A stretch of 64,000 bases of DNA, from contig JAKZAP010000019.1 in assembly GCA_023053575.1 (NCBI GenBank), forward strand, positions 4,960,001 through 5,024,000, in the 5' to 3' direction. Positions 10,902 through 22,640 of this stretch are shown piece by piece; the first letter of the stretch is position 1, and each line of letters starts with the position of its first letter. The stretch comes from Branchinecta lynchi. Taxonomy: Eukaryota; Arthropoda; Branchiopoda; Anostraca; Branchinectidae. Both the position numbers and the translations under genes were made by a program. The notes beneath the pieces are model-generated. The model made no database searches. It was given only the letters and a program-made list of their open reading frames with translations, and was not told the DNA's origin.

Positions 10902-12973
10902 TTGACCCTCTCCAACCGTTTCTCCCTGCTGGATTCCAACGAGAAAGACGAAAGTCCTGATAATCATGATGTCGAAAAGTCTTGGGATAGCCTCCGCAAA
11001 AATATTCGAAATGCGGCTGAAGAAGTTCTTGGACGCCGGAAGCGGAGAAGGTCAAAGTGGATTTCCGATCGAACTACACAGATTTCTGTGCGCAAGCAAG
11101 CCGTTAGTAACACCAAGTCGGCCCTACGGAAAGAATACCACAGGTCAGCGCGACGGGATAGGCAGGAGTACTGGGATCGTATCGCAGACAAGATGGAGAA
11201 CGCCACAAAGAAGTCAGATTCAAGGAAGCTATTCCAGCTCCTTAAAGAAGCAACTGAAAAGAAACCCACCATCTCCTCTTCAATCCGGAACGACCTTGGA
11301 GTCCTACTTACGAACAAGAACGACGTCGTCGAGCAATGGAAGGCCCACTTTCAGAAAATCCTGAGCCCGATAGTGGCTCCAGCTACCAACACAACGCCTC
11401 CAGAGCCTCCTAATCCTCCTCCCTACCCCATCTACTCGTCAGTAAAAACCGATCCCACGAGTATCTCTGAAATCGAAGAAGCTGTAAAACAGTTGAAAAA
11501 CCACAAGTCTCCTGGCCCTGATTCTATTCCAACCGAAATCTTCAAAGCTGGTTTCCGGGACTCATGGAAAAGCTCCACAGCCTCTTAGGTACGATCTGGG
11601 AAAAGAAGGATTTCCCCCAGGATTGGAAAGACTCCATCATCATTCCGATCTTCAAGAAAGGAGACAGAACATCTTGCAAGAACTACCGCGGTATCTCCCT
11701 GATCAGCATAGCCGCCAAGATATTCTGTATAATTCTCCACAACTGATTCCGGACACAGAGAAACGCGAGAACTAGGCCCAACCAGGCAGGCTTCCGGCCA
11801 GGGGTGGGCTGTGTAGACTCTTCACCCTTCGACAAATCCTTGAACATCGAGCCAAGCATCAACAAATCTCTGTGGCGGTTTTTTGTCGACTTCATCACTG
11901 CCTTCGACTCAGAGGTGCGGGATGGAATTTGGAGAGCTATGACTGATGACGGCATTTCCGACAAAATCGTCCGTCTCATCCAACCCTGCATACTAGGGCC
12001 CGAATCCAGATCGGCGGAGAACTCTCATCACTCTTTGATATTGCCTACGGCGTACGTCAGGGCTGCGTACTGTCGCCCACGCTCTTCAACTTCGTAATCG
12101 ACTGGATTATGCGAAGAGCTATGCAGAACCATGCGGGCATCGAAGTCATCCCCGAGTTCTCCGTGACTGACCTCGATTAGGCTGATGACATCGGTTTGTT
12201 CTCAGACTCAGCAGCCCAGGCCCAAAGGATGCTGGATGATGTATCAAAGGAGGCGGAACCACTGGGGCTCAGAATCAGCTCTGAAAAAACAAAGTACATT
12301 TCCAACGAACCGTCGGATTTAGGCATCAAGCTGACCGAGTGTCCCGTAGAGAAGGTTGACAAATTCAAATACCTTGGCTCACTCATCGACGTGACAGGGA
12401 GCAGCAGCGAGGAAATCCTGGCCCGAATATTAGCTGCTAATGGCGTTTTTGGTTAGCTAAAAAAGGGTATGTGGAATCGTAGAGGCATCAGTCGAAGCAC
12501 AAAGGTTAGAGTTTACGAAGCCATGGTCAGATCCACCCTTCTTTACGGGTCGGAAACATGGCCAATAAAAGCTGCCGAGACCCAATCTCTTAATGTGTTC
12601 GACCATGGATGCCTCCGAAAGATCTTGGGAGTGACACTCCGAGACCGTCTCAGCAACAACGAAATAAGGAGACGGTCCTCCAAAAATACGATGCAGCCTC
12701 ACTAGCGAAGAAACGCCGATTTTCCTGGCGAAGAAAGCTCTGCTCACCACCCCGATGCCCGGTTGGAAGAAACTCCGGGGAGGTCAGCGTAAAACGTGGC
12801 TGAGCACCCTCAAGGAAGACCTCGAGCCCATCGGAGGCTTCCGCCGGCATGGGAGGAGATGGGATCCCTACTGGCTTCAAATCTCGATGCCATTCACAGA
12901 CGACCGACATTCACGGCATACCTTGGTCCGTCAGCTGCTGTCACCAGGGATAGGTGCACAGCTTGCGTCCTGA
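10902..12973 (+). pseudogene. LINE reverse transcriptase and C-terminal region, frameshifted, stop in the YADD box
   Basis: A basic linker precedes KNHKSPGPDSIPTEIF (motif 0). Then come IIIPIFKKGD and YRGISLI, WRFFVDFITAFDS (motif A) and YGVRQGCVLSPTLFNFVIDW (motif B). The catalytic box reads LD-stop-ADDIGLF: TAG at 12178-12180 stands where the Tyr or Phe of YADD belongs. Downstream are KFKYLGSLI, LLYGSETW, CLRKILGV and GGQRKTWLSTL. At least three frameshifts plus this stop abolish activity. Confidence 0.88.
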
Positions 12974-12995
12974 CACAAGTACAAGTAAGTACTTA

Positions 12996-14272
12996 ATAGC
13001 TGGAAAGAGCTCGGGTCGCCGATGTCCTATTTTATGTCCGGACCGGATCCGATAACTCTGGGGGGAAGGACTGGGAGGGGGACTGGAAATTTCGATAAGG
13101 CTTAGAGTCGGGGGACTGGAGTGAAAGTTGGTGAGAAGGACAACGACAAGTTGTATTTGACAGAAACGGGCCTGTTCGGTGCACTGCGGGGGGGGGGGGG
13201 GGGGTAGAGTTAGAAGGGTTTTTTTTCTGGAATTCCAGTGATCGCGAGTTAAAGTATATGCTTACAGATGCACTTGGACGATGAAATTCAGCAGATGTAG
13301 TGGGACCCGATCAAATATACTTGGAAGCAGTAATTTCTCCGATCCGGCCATCTTATAGGGAGTGGAGGGAGTCTGGACTACCTGGATTTCACGCATGACT
13401 TTTGAACGGTTGGTCGGATCGGAAGGAAACTTGACAATTGACAAGAGATGGTGTTTCTGATCTAATGAACACTTTCATAATCCCCAAGGGCCGATGATCA
13501 TTTGTATCCTAAGTGTATGCTTGCAAATGAGTTTTTAGGTCCCCCTAAATTGCATACCTTAACTGTATAGTGAAACAATACGTTTGATCAAAAGATCCAC
13601 TTTCGTGATTTCCATGAGCGCTTGATAATTGCTGCCTAGATGGCTTCGCTTACAAATGACTTTTCAACATACTTAAAGCGCCAATGTTATCGGAAAGCGA
13701 AAAAACATTTTGAAGAATCTATCCGTTTGACAAAAAAAAATTCAAGCGGTCGATTTTATTTAAAACAGTCGGTTTCTCGTAAAATAGTCGATTTATCTTT
13801 AAAGACAGTAGTTTTTCTTAAAATCAGCCGATTTTTCGTCGACACAGTCGTTTTTATCGGCAAAAACAGTCAGTAAAAATGACAAGCCAGTCGGTAAATA
13901 GCTCCCCCCCCCCCCCACAAGGTTTTGCCCAGGTTCATCTGTGTCCCGAGTTCTTTGCTTCCAAATTCAGTTCTAACCGCCTTAATCTTAGTGCAAAATG
14001 TAAAAAAAAAAAAAAAAAATCCGAGCGAACGATGCACTTTCATGACACAAGGGCCGATGATTATTTGTGTACCAGTGCTTTTGCTTTCAAAACAGATTCC
14101 TATCCCCCTTAAAGTTGGTATTGCCACAAAGTGCATTGCATATTTCTTTACTGAATAATACATTTTGATGAATCCGAAAAGGCCATTATCGTCTTTGCCT
14201 CAAGACAGCGCAAATCTTACTACATATCCTACTACATATGCTTGCAACTGCCATATGAGCTTCCAGCTCTTG
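12996..14272 (+). repeat. HINE-B copy, 3' part, with embedded hAT-type remnant
   Basis: Continues the copy begun at 9237. A variant core with ATGATCATTTGTRYCMYAAG-like units is shared with the copy at 38976-39721. At about 13690-13920 sits a fragment like the CAGRGGCGT hAT family (GTCGGTAAATAG, then a 13-C run). The 3' end is GCCATATGAGCTTCCAGCTCTTG|TT. Confidence 0.65.
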
Positions 14273-14399
14273 TTCTTTGAATGAGTCCATCCAGTTGCGA
14301 TTCTGGAAATTGTATTTGTATATTGTATGTATTTAGCCTATATATATTGATTTTGTCACGCTTACATCGCCCATTACCAAAGTGAGCAACGTTTGTTTG

Positions 14400-14880
14400 C
14401 ATGCGGTAAGCTACTCCGGGATGTGCGAATCCAAATCCGGATTCGGATTGGAATCTTCCGGTTGTCAGGCTGGATTCGAATTCGGACTCGGATTCCAGAC
14501 CAGCAATCTTACGAATCCGCTCCAATTTCAAATCTTTTCACAATTTTTACACACTGTGCTTAAAGTGTTGTGCTGAATGAGCTCCATATTCATTCCTGGT
14601 TGCGAATAGGAAACCCATTCTATAACAACTGCACATGAAAACCTAGACATTACGTCGCCCGGTTAACCGTCTCATTTGCCTTGGGCGTCAGTCCTTTTTT
14701 TCTCACCTCCAATTTTTAAACTATAACCTATGTACATGATTCGATTTTTGTTAAGGCCGGATTCGAATCCGGATTCGGTTCTGAATACTCAGCACGAAAT
14801 GATGGATTCGGAATCGGATTCGTCCCTAGCTCTGGATTCGGATTCGAATCCTTTCATGATCGGATTCTCCCATTTCTGGC
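14400..14880. repeat. Clusters of GGATTCGAATCC-type palindromic hexamer repeats
   Basis: 14415-14500 and 14755-14865 are dense in GGATTCG and CGAATCC on both strands, separated by about 250 bp without the motif. The two clusters can pair with each other. Confidence 0.6.
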
Positions 14881-15163
14881 TTTACTACTGTAGTGACGCA
14901 CATATACAATAGCAATACAATACAATATCATTTATTCCCAAAATTCTGATCTAACAAAATGCACGGGATTTGTCATTCATGGTTAAAATTCTGTTAAGTC
15001 ACATTAAAACTACGGATAAAATAAGGCACGAATGAATTTAAATAACGTTCACTGCTGTGCGCAGGTGGATTCACTAGCTGAGGTTTGTTGGCTGTCCGAG
15101 AGACACTTCTTGTCGGACGAGTGTCCATCTTTTTTTCTTCTTCGGGTGGCAGGATGTTACGAT

Positions 15164-17202
15164 GCAATTCAGAGGCCAGGCATTTCAGTACAAATTTCAT
15201 ATTGAGTTTCATTGCTTCCAGCAGTGGGGGATCCTGAGTTTTCAGACCAATGTGCGAGTTTCGTCAAGGCACTGACGGGAGAACAAAACTTAAAGTTTAG
15301 AGGCCAGGCAATTGAGAGGCCAGGTTTAGAGGCCAGACAATTCAGAGGCCAGGCATTTCAGTCCAAATTTCATAGTGAATTTCATTGCTTCCGGCAGTGG
15401 CGGATCCTGAGTTTTCAGACCAATGTGCGAGTTTCGTCAAGGCACTGACGGGAGAACAAAGTTTAAAGTTTAGAGGCCAGGCAATTGAGAGGCCAGGTTT
15501 AGAGGCCAGCCAGTTCAGAGGCCAGGCATTTCAGTCCAAATTTCATAGTGAATTTCATTGCTTCCGGCAGTGGCGGATCCTGAGTTTTCAGACCAATGTG
15601 CGAGTTTCGTCAAGGCACTGACGGGAGAACAAAACTTAAAGTTTAGAGGCCAGGCAATTGAGAGGCCAGGTTTAGAGGCCAGACAATTCAGAGGCCAGGC
15701 ATTTCAGTCCAAATTTCATAGTGAGTTTCATTGCTTCCGGCAGTGGCGGATCCTGAGTTTTCAGACCAATGTGCGAGTTTCGTCAAGGCACTGACGGGAG
15801 AACAAAGTTTAAAGTTTAGAGGCCAGGCAATTGAGAGGCCAGGTTTAGAGGCCAGCCAGTTCAGAGGCCAGGCATTTCAGTCCAAATTTCATAGTGAATT
15901 TCATTGCTTCCGGCAGTGGCGGATCCTGAGTTTTCAGACCAATGTGCGAGTTTCGTCAAGGCACTGACGGGAGAACAAAACTTAAAGTTTAGAGGCCAGG
16001 CAATTGAGAGGCCAGGTTTAGAGGCCAGACAATTCAGAGGCCAGGCATTTCAGTCCAAATTTCATAGTGAGTTTCATTGCTTCCGGCAGTGGCGGATCCT
16101 GAGTTTTCAGACCAATGTGCGAGTTTCGTCAAGGCACTGACGGGAGAACAAAGTTTAAAGTTTAGAGGCCAGGCAATTGAGAGGCCAGGTTTAGAGGCCA
16201 GACAATTCAGAGGCCAGGCATTTCAGTCCAAATTTCATAGTGAATTTCATTGCTTCCGGCAGTGGCGGATCCTGAGTTTTCAGACCAATGTGCGAGTTTC
16301 GTCAAGGCACTGACGGGAGAACAAAGTTTAAAGTTTAGAGGCCAGGCAATTGAGAGGCCAGGTTTAGAGGCCAGCCAGTTCAGAGGCCAGGCATTTCAGT
16401 CCAAATTTCATAGTGAATTTCATTGCTTCCGGCAGTGGCGGATCCTGAGTTTTCAGACCAATGTGCGAGTTTCGTCAAGGCACTGACGGGAGAACAAAGT
16501 TTAAAGTTTAGAGGCCAGGCAATTGAGAGGCCAGGTTTAGAGGCCAGCCAGTTCAGAGGCCAGGCATTTCAGTCCAAATTTCATAGTGAATTTCATTGCT
16601 TCCGGCAGTGGCGGATCCTGAGTTTTCAGACCAATGTGCGAGTTTCGTCAAGGCACTGACGGGAGAACAAAACTTAAAGTTTAGAGGCCAGGCAATTGAG
16701 AGGCCAGGTTTAGAGGCCAGACAATTCAGAGGCCAGGCATTTCAGTCCAAATTTCATAGTGAGTTTCATTGCTTCCGGCAGTGGCGGATCCTGAGTTTTC
16801 AGACCAATGTGCGAGTTTCGTCAAGGCACTGACGGGAGAACAAAGTTTAAAGTTTAGAGGCCAGGCAATTGAGAGGCCAGGTTTAGAGGCCAGCCAGTTC
16901 AGAGGCCAGGCATTTCAGTCCAAATTTCATAGTGAGTTTCATTGCTTCCGGCAGTGGCGGATCCTGAGTTTTCAGACCAATGTGCGAGTTTCGTCAAGGC
17001 ACTGACGGGAGAACAAAACTTAAAGTTTAGAGGCCAGGCAATTGAGAGGCCAGGTTTAGAGGCCAGACAATTCAGAGGCCAGGCATTTCAGTCCAAATTT
17101 CATAGTGAGTTTCATTGCTTCCGGCAGTGGCGGATCCTGAGTTTTCAGACCAATGTGCGAGTTTCGTCAAGGCAATGACGGGATAACAAAGTTTAAAGTT
17201 TA
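15164..17202 (+). repeat. 173-bp satellite array, about 11.8 units, dimeric higher-order structure
   Basis: Unit starts spaced exactly 173 bp (for example 15385, 15558, 15731). Each unit contains five GAGGCCAG motifs and the landmark GGCACTGACGGGAGAACAAA. Two variants differ at AACTTAAAG/AGTTTAAAG and GCCAGACAATTC/GCCAGCCAGTTC and mostly alternate. Each unit holds an open 78-codon frame, but 173 is not a multiple of three, so the frames overlap in rotating phase and are not a gene. Confidence 0.97.
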
Positions 17203-18640
17203 ACCTAAAGGGTTGGGATATGATAATCTATTTACCCATCACTTATTCACTTAAAGAGGCTTGAAGACCAATGAAAATGCGTTACTTCGTTGCTCTATTC
17301 ACGAACAGTCGATTTTCATACAGTGGAATTTCACTGTAGGATTTGTGGTACATCAGTCTATACGCTTGTACCTTTGTTGCAAGCTTAACGAAAACAATAA
17401 GTATTCACGCAGTGAGCTACCTTCCGCGAGCAGGTCACTGGTCACTAAAAAGCCGCGTTTGTACTGAGATTCAAATTTTCAGAACCAAGTAGATTTTGCG
17501 TTGTGAGGACGACCGTAGATATTCTGAACGTCACGCTAGAGCAAATAGTAACAAAATCCAAATAATGCAGCGTATTCAGTTAAATGATACAAAGTTGGCT
17601 TTTCAGAATTAAACTTTTAGAATTTCATAAAACGCGTATCGGCTGCCAGGGACGCTGTTGACAAGACCTTGGATCCGCTTTGTATTTTTCCAGTCTTGCC
17701 GACCACACAGATTGAAAAGGCGTCGGAAAATCGCCACTTGGACCCGAACGGATTTAAGACAGCACAATTGGAATCGCAAATTTTTTTTAATCCGACAGAA
17801 AATGATCTGTCCAAGAAACGAACACTGAAGAAGAGTCGACACCAGCAATATCAATGCTCTCCAGAAAACTTTTTACTGTTTTTTTTACAGGTTCTATGCA
17901 GATTTTCTGTTTGAGATATTATGATATTCTACACAAGAAGCTGCATTTAAAAAAACCGCTTCTTTACTGCAAATTTCTTCTTTATCACCCCCTTTGGACA
18001 GTAAAAGACAGATTTTGTGTGCAAGATATTCGATAGATTCTTTTATCCTAAAGCAATACCGGCATATAAATATATCGGTTGTTGTAAGTTTTCTAATTCT
18101 TTTCTACACGCACGCAGCAATTTTTCACACCTTACAGATGTGAATTCAGACGGCTTTTAAAATCCGTTAAAGGACCCCTCTCACTTATTCTGCCTTTTAT
18201 AATATACCTAGCTCCCGTGTACAATCATAAGCTTCTAAAATCCTCACCTTTCTTCATTGTTTCGTTTTGTGCCTAGGAACTTTTGGCGCTATTTCGGATG
18301 TGTCGAGTTTCGCCCGTCACACAACGCAAAGTTTTCCAGAACCTTCGCTGACGACTCTTTCACATACAAGGATACGAGAATCTTCTGTTTTTCACTTCTT
18401 TTATCTGTTTAGTTTTCAAACTTTTTAACCACGGCGCGTTCAGATTTCAAACGTTTTGCGCCCAGCCGCCGCATCGTAGAGCAGGAGGGCTGGTTAGAGT
18501 CGACAAGCTCGTACAAGAAAACCGCTAATTTCAGATGGAAAGTAATGGTATTTTAGGAAAACATTTTTTCTGATCCGTTTCATGGGGAAAAGATCCACCA
18601 CTCAGTGACGTTACTACAAAATTTACGTAAAAGTTTACCC
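17203..18640. other. Unassigned intronic sequence
   Basis: No repeat family or coding domain recognised on either strand. Mostly AT-rich. Confidence 0.4.
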
Positions 18641-18643
18641 TAC

Positions 18644-19370
18644 TTTAACGTCACCTACACTTTCATCTTAAACCTATTATCTTTGTAATTTATCAACTCT
18701 AAATTTAACTTCTCCTTTCAAATTTTAATTTTTATATTAAATATTCTCATCAAAACTCACTCTCTCATTCAAAAACCCTTTCTCCATAAAATCTAAACCT
18801 ACAACCTAAATCTACCCTTTTTTCATTTTTTCTAACAATATTAAATTTTATCTACCATATTTTACAACCATTAAATATATTTTCTTCTTTACTATTAATC
18901 TACTCATATTTTTAAAACCTGGCAAAAACCCAAAATATGTACAATTTTTTCCACTTCGAATCAAGCAGTCAAATTTTATAGGTTCGATCAGGAATAAACA
19001 ACCACCAAAAAACAAAAATTTTTAAATCACGCACGACCTGTTTCAAGATGCTCTACCGTCCTTAGAGAATCTCTCTTACAGTGGCAAAAAAATACTTCAA
19101 TGAAAAACAACAAAAAACCTTAAAACTTATTCCTTCACTCACCTACAAAAAAAAACAACCAAAAACCAACAACCAAACTCCCGATTTAAAATCTCCTTCC
19201 TTTACAACAAAGGAAAACTAGCAAGGAGATTCTAAATATCACTTCAGTTCCTTAAAAAACATCAGGTTGAAACTTTGACTGCCCAAAACAAAAACAACAA
19301 AACCAACCAAAATTTGAATTTTTATTATATAATTTAAAAAAAATACCGGTTACCTACACTTCAATCATAA
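18644..19370 (-). repeat. G-depleted block, 235 bp completely without G
   Basis: 18686-18920 contains no G on the plus strand although C is frequent. G stays rare to about 19340. It opens with the complement of the 21-base motif at 4322-4342 and repeats ACCTACACTT near 19353. On the receptor's sense strand this block lacks C. Confidence 0.7.
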
Positions 19371-19534
19371 AATTTTTAACGCATCATTCAACCATCCCAC
19401 ATCCACGGATCTATTCCATAACTCACTCTGCGAATTTATTTCAACCATACTGTGGATCCAACTGTAGAACCTCGGGAAATTTATACTTAAAAAAAAAACA
19501 AAAAAAAAAAACGATCATTTACACGGCAAGTATT

Positions 19535-20473
19535 TTTGGGATTCCAAAACGTGAGTGGAGGGATAGTCCGTCTGTCCGCCCGTCTGTCCGTCTGTCCGTC
19601 CGTCCGTCTGTCCGTCTGTAAGCACTATAACTCTCGAAGCGAATGAGATATTTTGATGAAACTTGGTGTGAGGATTGTTTGGGTCAAGAGTAAGGTCAAG
19701 TTCGTAGATGGGCTCTGTAGCCCTACATTTAGGGGTGGGGAGGGGGTTTAAATTAAGAGGCAAATGAAACATTTAAAAAAATATAATGTGATAGTCGATT
19801 GCGGGGTAAAAAACATGCTGAACACGATGGTGAAAACCATTTTGTCATCGGACAAGTAGTTCGCCCGGAATCCGGCCAAAACCGGAAAGTTTGTTAAAAG
19901 TAAAAGTTTTATTTGAAGTTGATTAGATGTTTGGTTTAGGGATAAGAAGACGTGCTGAACACGATGGTGAAAACCATTTTCTCACCGGGCAAGTAGTTCG
20001 ACCGGAATTCGTCCAAAACCGGAAAGTTTGTTCAAAGTAAAAGTTTTGTTTTAGGTTGATTAGATGTTCGATTAAAGGGTAAGAAGACATGTTGAACCCT
20101 TATGGGAACAGTATTTTCTACCAGGACAACTTGTTCGGACGGAATCAGGCCAAACCGGAAAATTTGTTAAAAGCAATATTTTTTTTTAAGTTGATTAGAT
20201 GACAGATTTAGGGGTAAGAAAACACGCTGAATCTGTATACGACAATCTTTTTTTTTTACCTGGACATATAGTTCGTTTGGAATCCGGTTGAAACAGGATT
20301 TTTTTTTATAAGTTGAACTTTTACTTGAAGTTGAGTAGATGTTCTTTATACGGATAAGGTGATACGCTGAATTCGTTTCTGACCTTTTTTTTCTGGACAA
20401 GTATGGTAGTTCGTTCGCAATTGTCTGGATCAAATATTAGATTTTTGGGATCCCATCGAAACCTTTGGTCTTG
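19535..20473 (+). repeat. HINE-A copy
   Basis: Complete order on the plus strand: TTTTTGGGATTCCAAAACG, GTCTGTCCGTCCGTCC run, GATGAAACTTGGTGTGAGGA, 137-bp units with decayed edges, GGTCTTG|TT. It lies 0.5 kb from receptor exon 1. Confidence 0.82.
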
Positions 20474-20809
20474 TTCCCCCGGAGACGAGCAGGGCTAGTG
20501 TTCACACGGTACTCGGGTATTTTTCAAGGGAAAGTACTGTCATGTGGCAATAAATTCCAAGGTTGTAAGGCTCAGGATATCTCTCTACAATGGATACCAA
20601 CATGTGTCCATTTGGACCATTTTCACAAGGGCACAATCAAAATTATTCCTCGAAAATCCAATTTTATTGTTACTGACGTCGAAGAATACCCTTCGGCAAA
20701 CAAATACCCGGGTAAAGAGTTCGCAAAATTGAAGGGTTTTTGTTGCTGTTGTGGGGAAAAATACCCACGGAGTACAGCTAAATACCCTTCATGTAGACAT
20801 AGCCTTCGT

Positions 20810-20947
20810 GTGTGAACACCATGACTTCTGCTTCCCGCTAATTTTCGGCACCATCACAATTCCATATGGAAAAGTTGAGATTTTTCCAAGTTGATGATGG
20901 AAGTGCAGGTAATCCGGCAGGGAAATTCGGATCGTTTGTTCACACTT
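20810..20947. mobile_element. Palindromic MITE next to the receptor splice donor
   Basis: Ends GTGTGTGAACA / TGTTCACAC. The interior CATATGGAAAAGTTGAGATT and GATGATGGAAGTGCAGG match the element at 62243-62400. It stops about 21 bp from the exon 1 donor. Confidence 0.65.
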
Positions 20948-20968
20948 TAAAATCAAGTAACCCCTTAC

Positions 20969-21722
20969 CTGTGAACAAGCTTTCGTTCGCAACGGACCAG
21001 CCGTACCTGATCCCACCTTCTGGCGAAATGTGTTTTACTGACAAATTGAGTCGACCAGCGTATGCCTCGATTTGATATGGGTCTGGTCCGGTCCATTTTG
21101 TCGTACCATTTAGACCTGGCACAGTTACAACATAAGGAGGGAAGTCCCAGCAGACGTAGACTAATTCAGCGCCACCTAAGTCTTTTAATGTTGTGTCATA
21201 GAAGTTGTCTTTTCGTTTGTAAACCTCCAATTCAGCCTTCCCGCGCACGTCTAGGAACTTTTGGCGAAAAGTTTGAAATTTCGAAGCCTTGTTTTTTTTA
21301 AACAGTTCTATGACGTTAGCGACGAGGAATCGACCAATTAGCTTGCTCTTGCGCATTTCCGGCATCTTCTGGCGACTTGATAGAATCACGAAAACGACGT
21401 CCGTTGGCTTCAAAAGACGCACTCCTAGTAGGGACGTTATGGCACCGTCCAAGGCTGTAACGTTGGCTGTCTGGAATATGACCATTGGACAAAATACATC
21501 GGTGAAATCTTCCAGTCCTTTCTTTAGTCTGACGGGTATGCCCAAACCCTTCAGTTTCAACGTTGAAACGGTGGCAGTGTTGTCAGTTATATAGTCAACG
21601 CAGGTGTTATGTTGAGGCTTAGCGAGATTACTGAAGAAGTCCTCCAATATCTCCTTCATGGTCGCTGTTGATACTGTTCTGATCAGAAATGTTATAGAGA
21701 GAATAACTGTTGCCCACTTCAT
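20969..21722 (-). CDS. Ionotropic receptor (iGluR-like), exon 1: signal peptide, N-terminal region, S1 lobe
   Basis: First coding exon of a ligand-gated cation channel of the ionotropic receptor family, expected in the plasma membrane of chemosensory cells. I start at the ATG at 21720-21722, because the reading frame further upstream begins only with GTG. Residues 1-20 form a signal peptide (Lys-Trp, then a hydrophobic run ending VSTA). Residues of about 21-185 are a short divergent N-terminal region, as in IRs and unlike the ~400-residue domain of classical iGluRs. From about residue 187 lobe S1 begins: WDFPPYVV, then GPDPYQIEAYAGRLNLSV and GWSV. The exon ends ...LFT plus one base (phase 1) at a consensus donor AG|GTAAGG. 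Exon 2 begins with exactly the two bases that complete a Gly codon. The assignment to this family is firm; the subfamily and ligand are unknown. Confidence 0.9.
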
Positions 21723-22340
21723 TTTTGCTGTAGGCAAAACCCAGGCCACGTAGAATTTAAGGACAATTTAGATATTTACTATTGTCTATTACCACACACT
21801 CTGTTGGAAAACAAGAAGGTTTCAGGTCACTTTATGCCCTTTCGATACTCGATACTGAAGGGATTATTTTGTAGGTCTGTGTTTTATAAGTGTTTGGAAC
21901 AGGTCTTCTCGATCGTGACCTACTTTGCCACACCTTCTTTAATTAACTTTTCTTGATTTTTCATTTTGTCCTCCCTTTGTTAGTAGCCGAAAACGTTAAA
22001 GTCATCAGCATTTTTTAATGGGAAAAGACAATGAGACTAGTGTTCAGGAATTCATGGCTCTATTCATAATTATTAGTTCTTCTAGAGTGAACATGGATCG
22101 AAGAGACCAGAAAACTTGTCGGATTTTTTTTCTTGTCAAGTTATTAGAAACGGCTACAAAATACACTGCCTTAAGTGCCGTAAACAATGACACAACGAGT
22201 TGGAAATTCCTAAACTTCTTATTTTCCCAGAATTAATGGTCAAGACAATTTTGGTTAGTTATAGGTGTTATTTCATAAACTCTCCATCCTTACTTGAAAT
22301 CTCTTCTTTCATTCGTGTTGCTAATAGTAGTAATAGTAAT
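21723..22340. other. Upstream region of the ionotropic receptor gene
   Basis: 5' flank on the minus strand. AT-rich, no repeat family recognised and no TATA box I would defend. Confidence 0.4.
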
Positions 22341-22640
22341 CTGTATTCAAAGCCAGAGGTCATATACATGTACAGGTTATACACTGATTAAGCAACAAAA
22401 TTAAACAAAATATAACAAAAATTCAACTTCTATTCTCACGAAACTTGACTCCTTCATCAATAAACCTACACACTTTGCATTTTATCTGTACCGATGTACA
22501 ATCCAAGATGTCTGGAAGGCAAATTCCACCCAAGCAAAGACACATTTAAATCAGAAAGTTCATGACACTTCAGCAGAAAGTGCTCCAAGCAAGTCATCAT
22601 TCCCTTCATTACATAAAAGGCAGGCAAATATTATAAATCA
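22340..22640 (-). pseudogene. LINE 3' end remnant
   Basis: On the minus strand a frame reads CLEHFLLKCHELSDL, the H...C part of the C-terminal zinc-knuckle common in CR1/jockey-type ORF2, then a 3' UTR and a tail of ATTACTATTACTACTATTAG. Strongly decayed. Confidence 0.5.

Larger units (their letters stand above)
9617..12995 (+). mobile_element. LINE (APE-type non-LTR retrotransposon), inactivated
   Basis: A GC-richer 5' leader (9617-9887) is followed by a single ORF2-like region broken by frameshifts: APE endonuclease, linker, reverse transcriptase, C-terminal region. The 3' end is short direct repeats (ACAAGTACAAGTAAGTACTT). It is inserted in HINE-B core sequence, so it is younger than that copy. 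Clade not settled; the pattern recalls RTE- or CR1-like elements. Confidence 0.88.
4073..20968 (-). other. 16.9-kb intron of the ionotropic receptor gene
   Basis: Bounded by a GTAAGG donor (20963-20968) and a TTTAG acceptor (4073-4077) with matching phase. It contains, from high to low coordinate: a palindromic MITE within about 25 bp of the donor, a HINE-A copy, a G-free block, a 173-bp satellite, a HINE-B copy split by a LINE, two adjacent hAT elements, a foldback element, another HINE-B and HINE-A, and a C-poor block near the acceptor. No other gene is seen inside it. Confidence 0.85.

Noticed and set aside
15212..17178. Eleven consecutive open frames of 78 codons
   Set aside because: They are the 173-bp satellite read in rotating frames; the period is not a multiple of three and each frame overlaps the next.
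15164..17202. CRISPR-like direct repeats
   Set aside because: Units are contiguous without variable spacers; eukaryotic satellite.
20465..20815. 116-codon open frame next to HINE-A
   Set aside because: No domain recognised; composed of inverted-repeat sequence (GGTATTTTTC and its complement).
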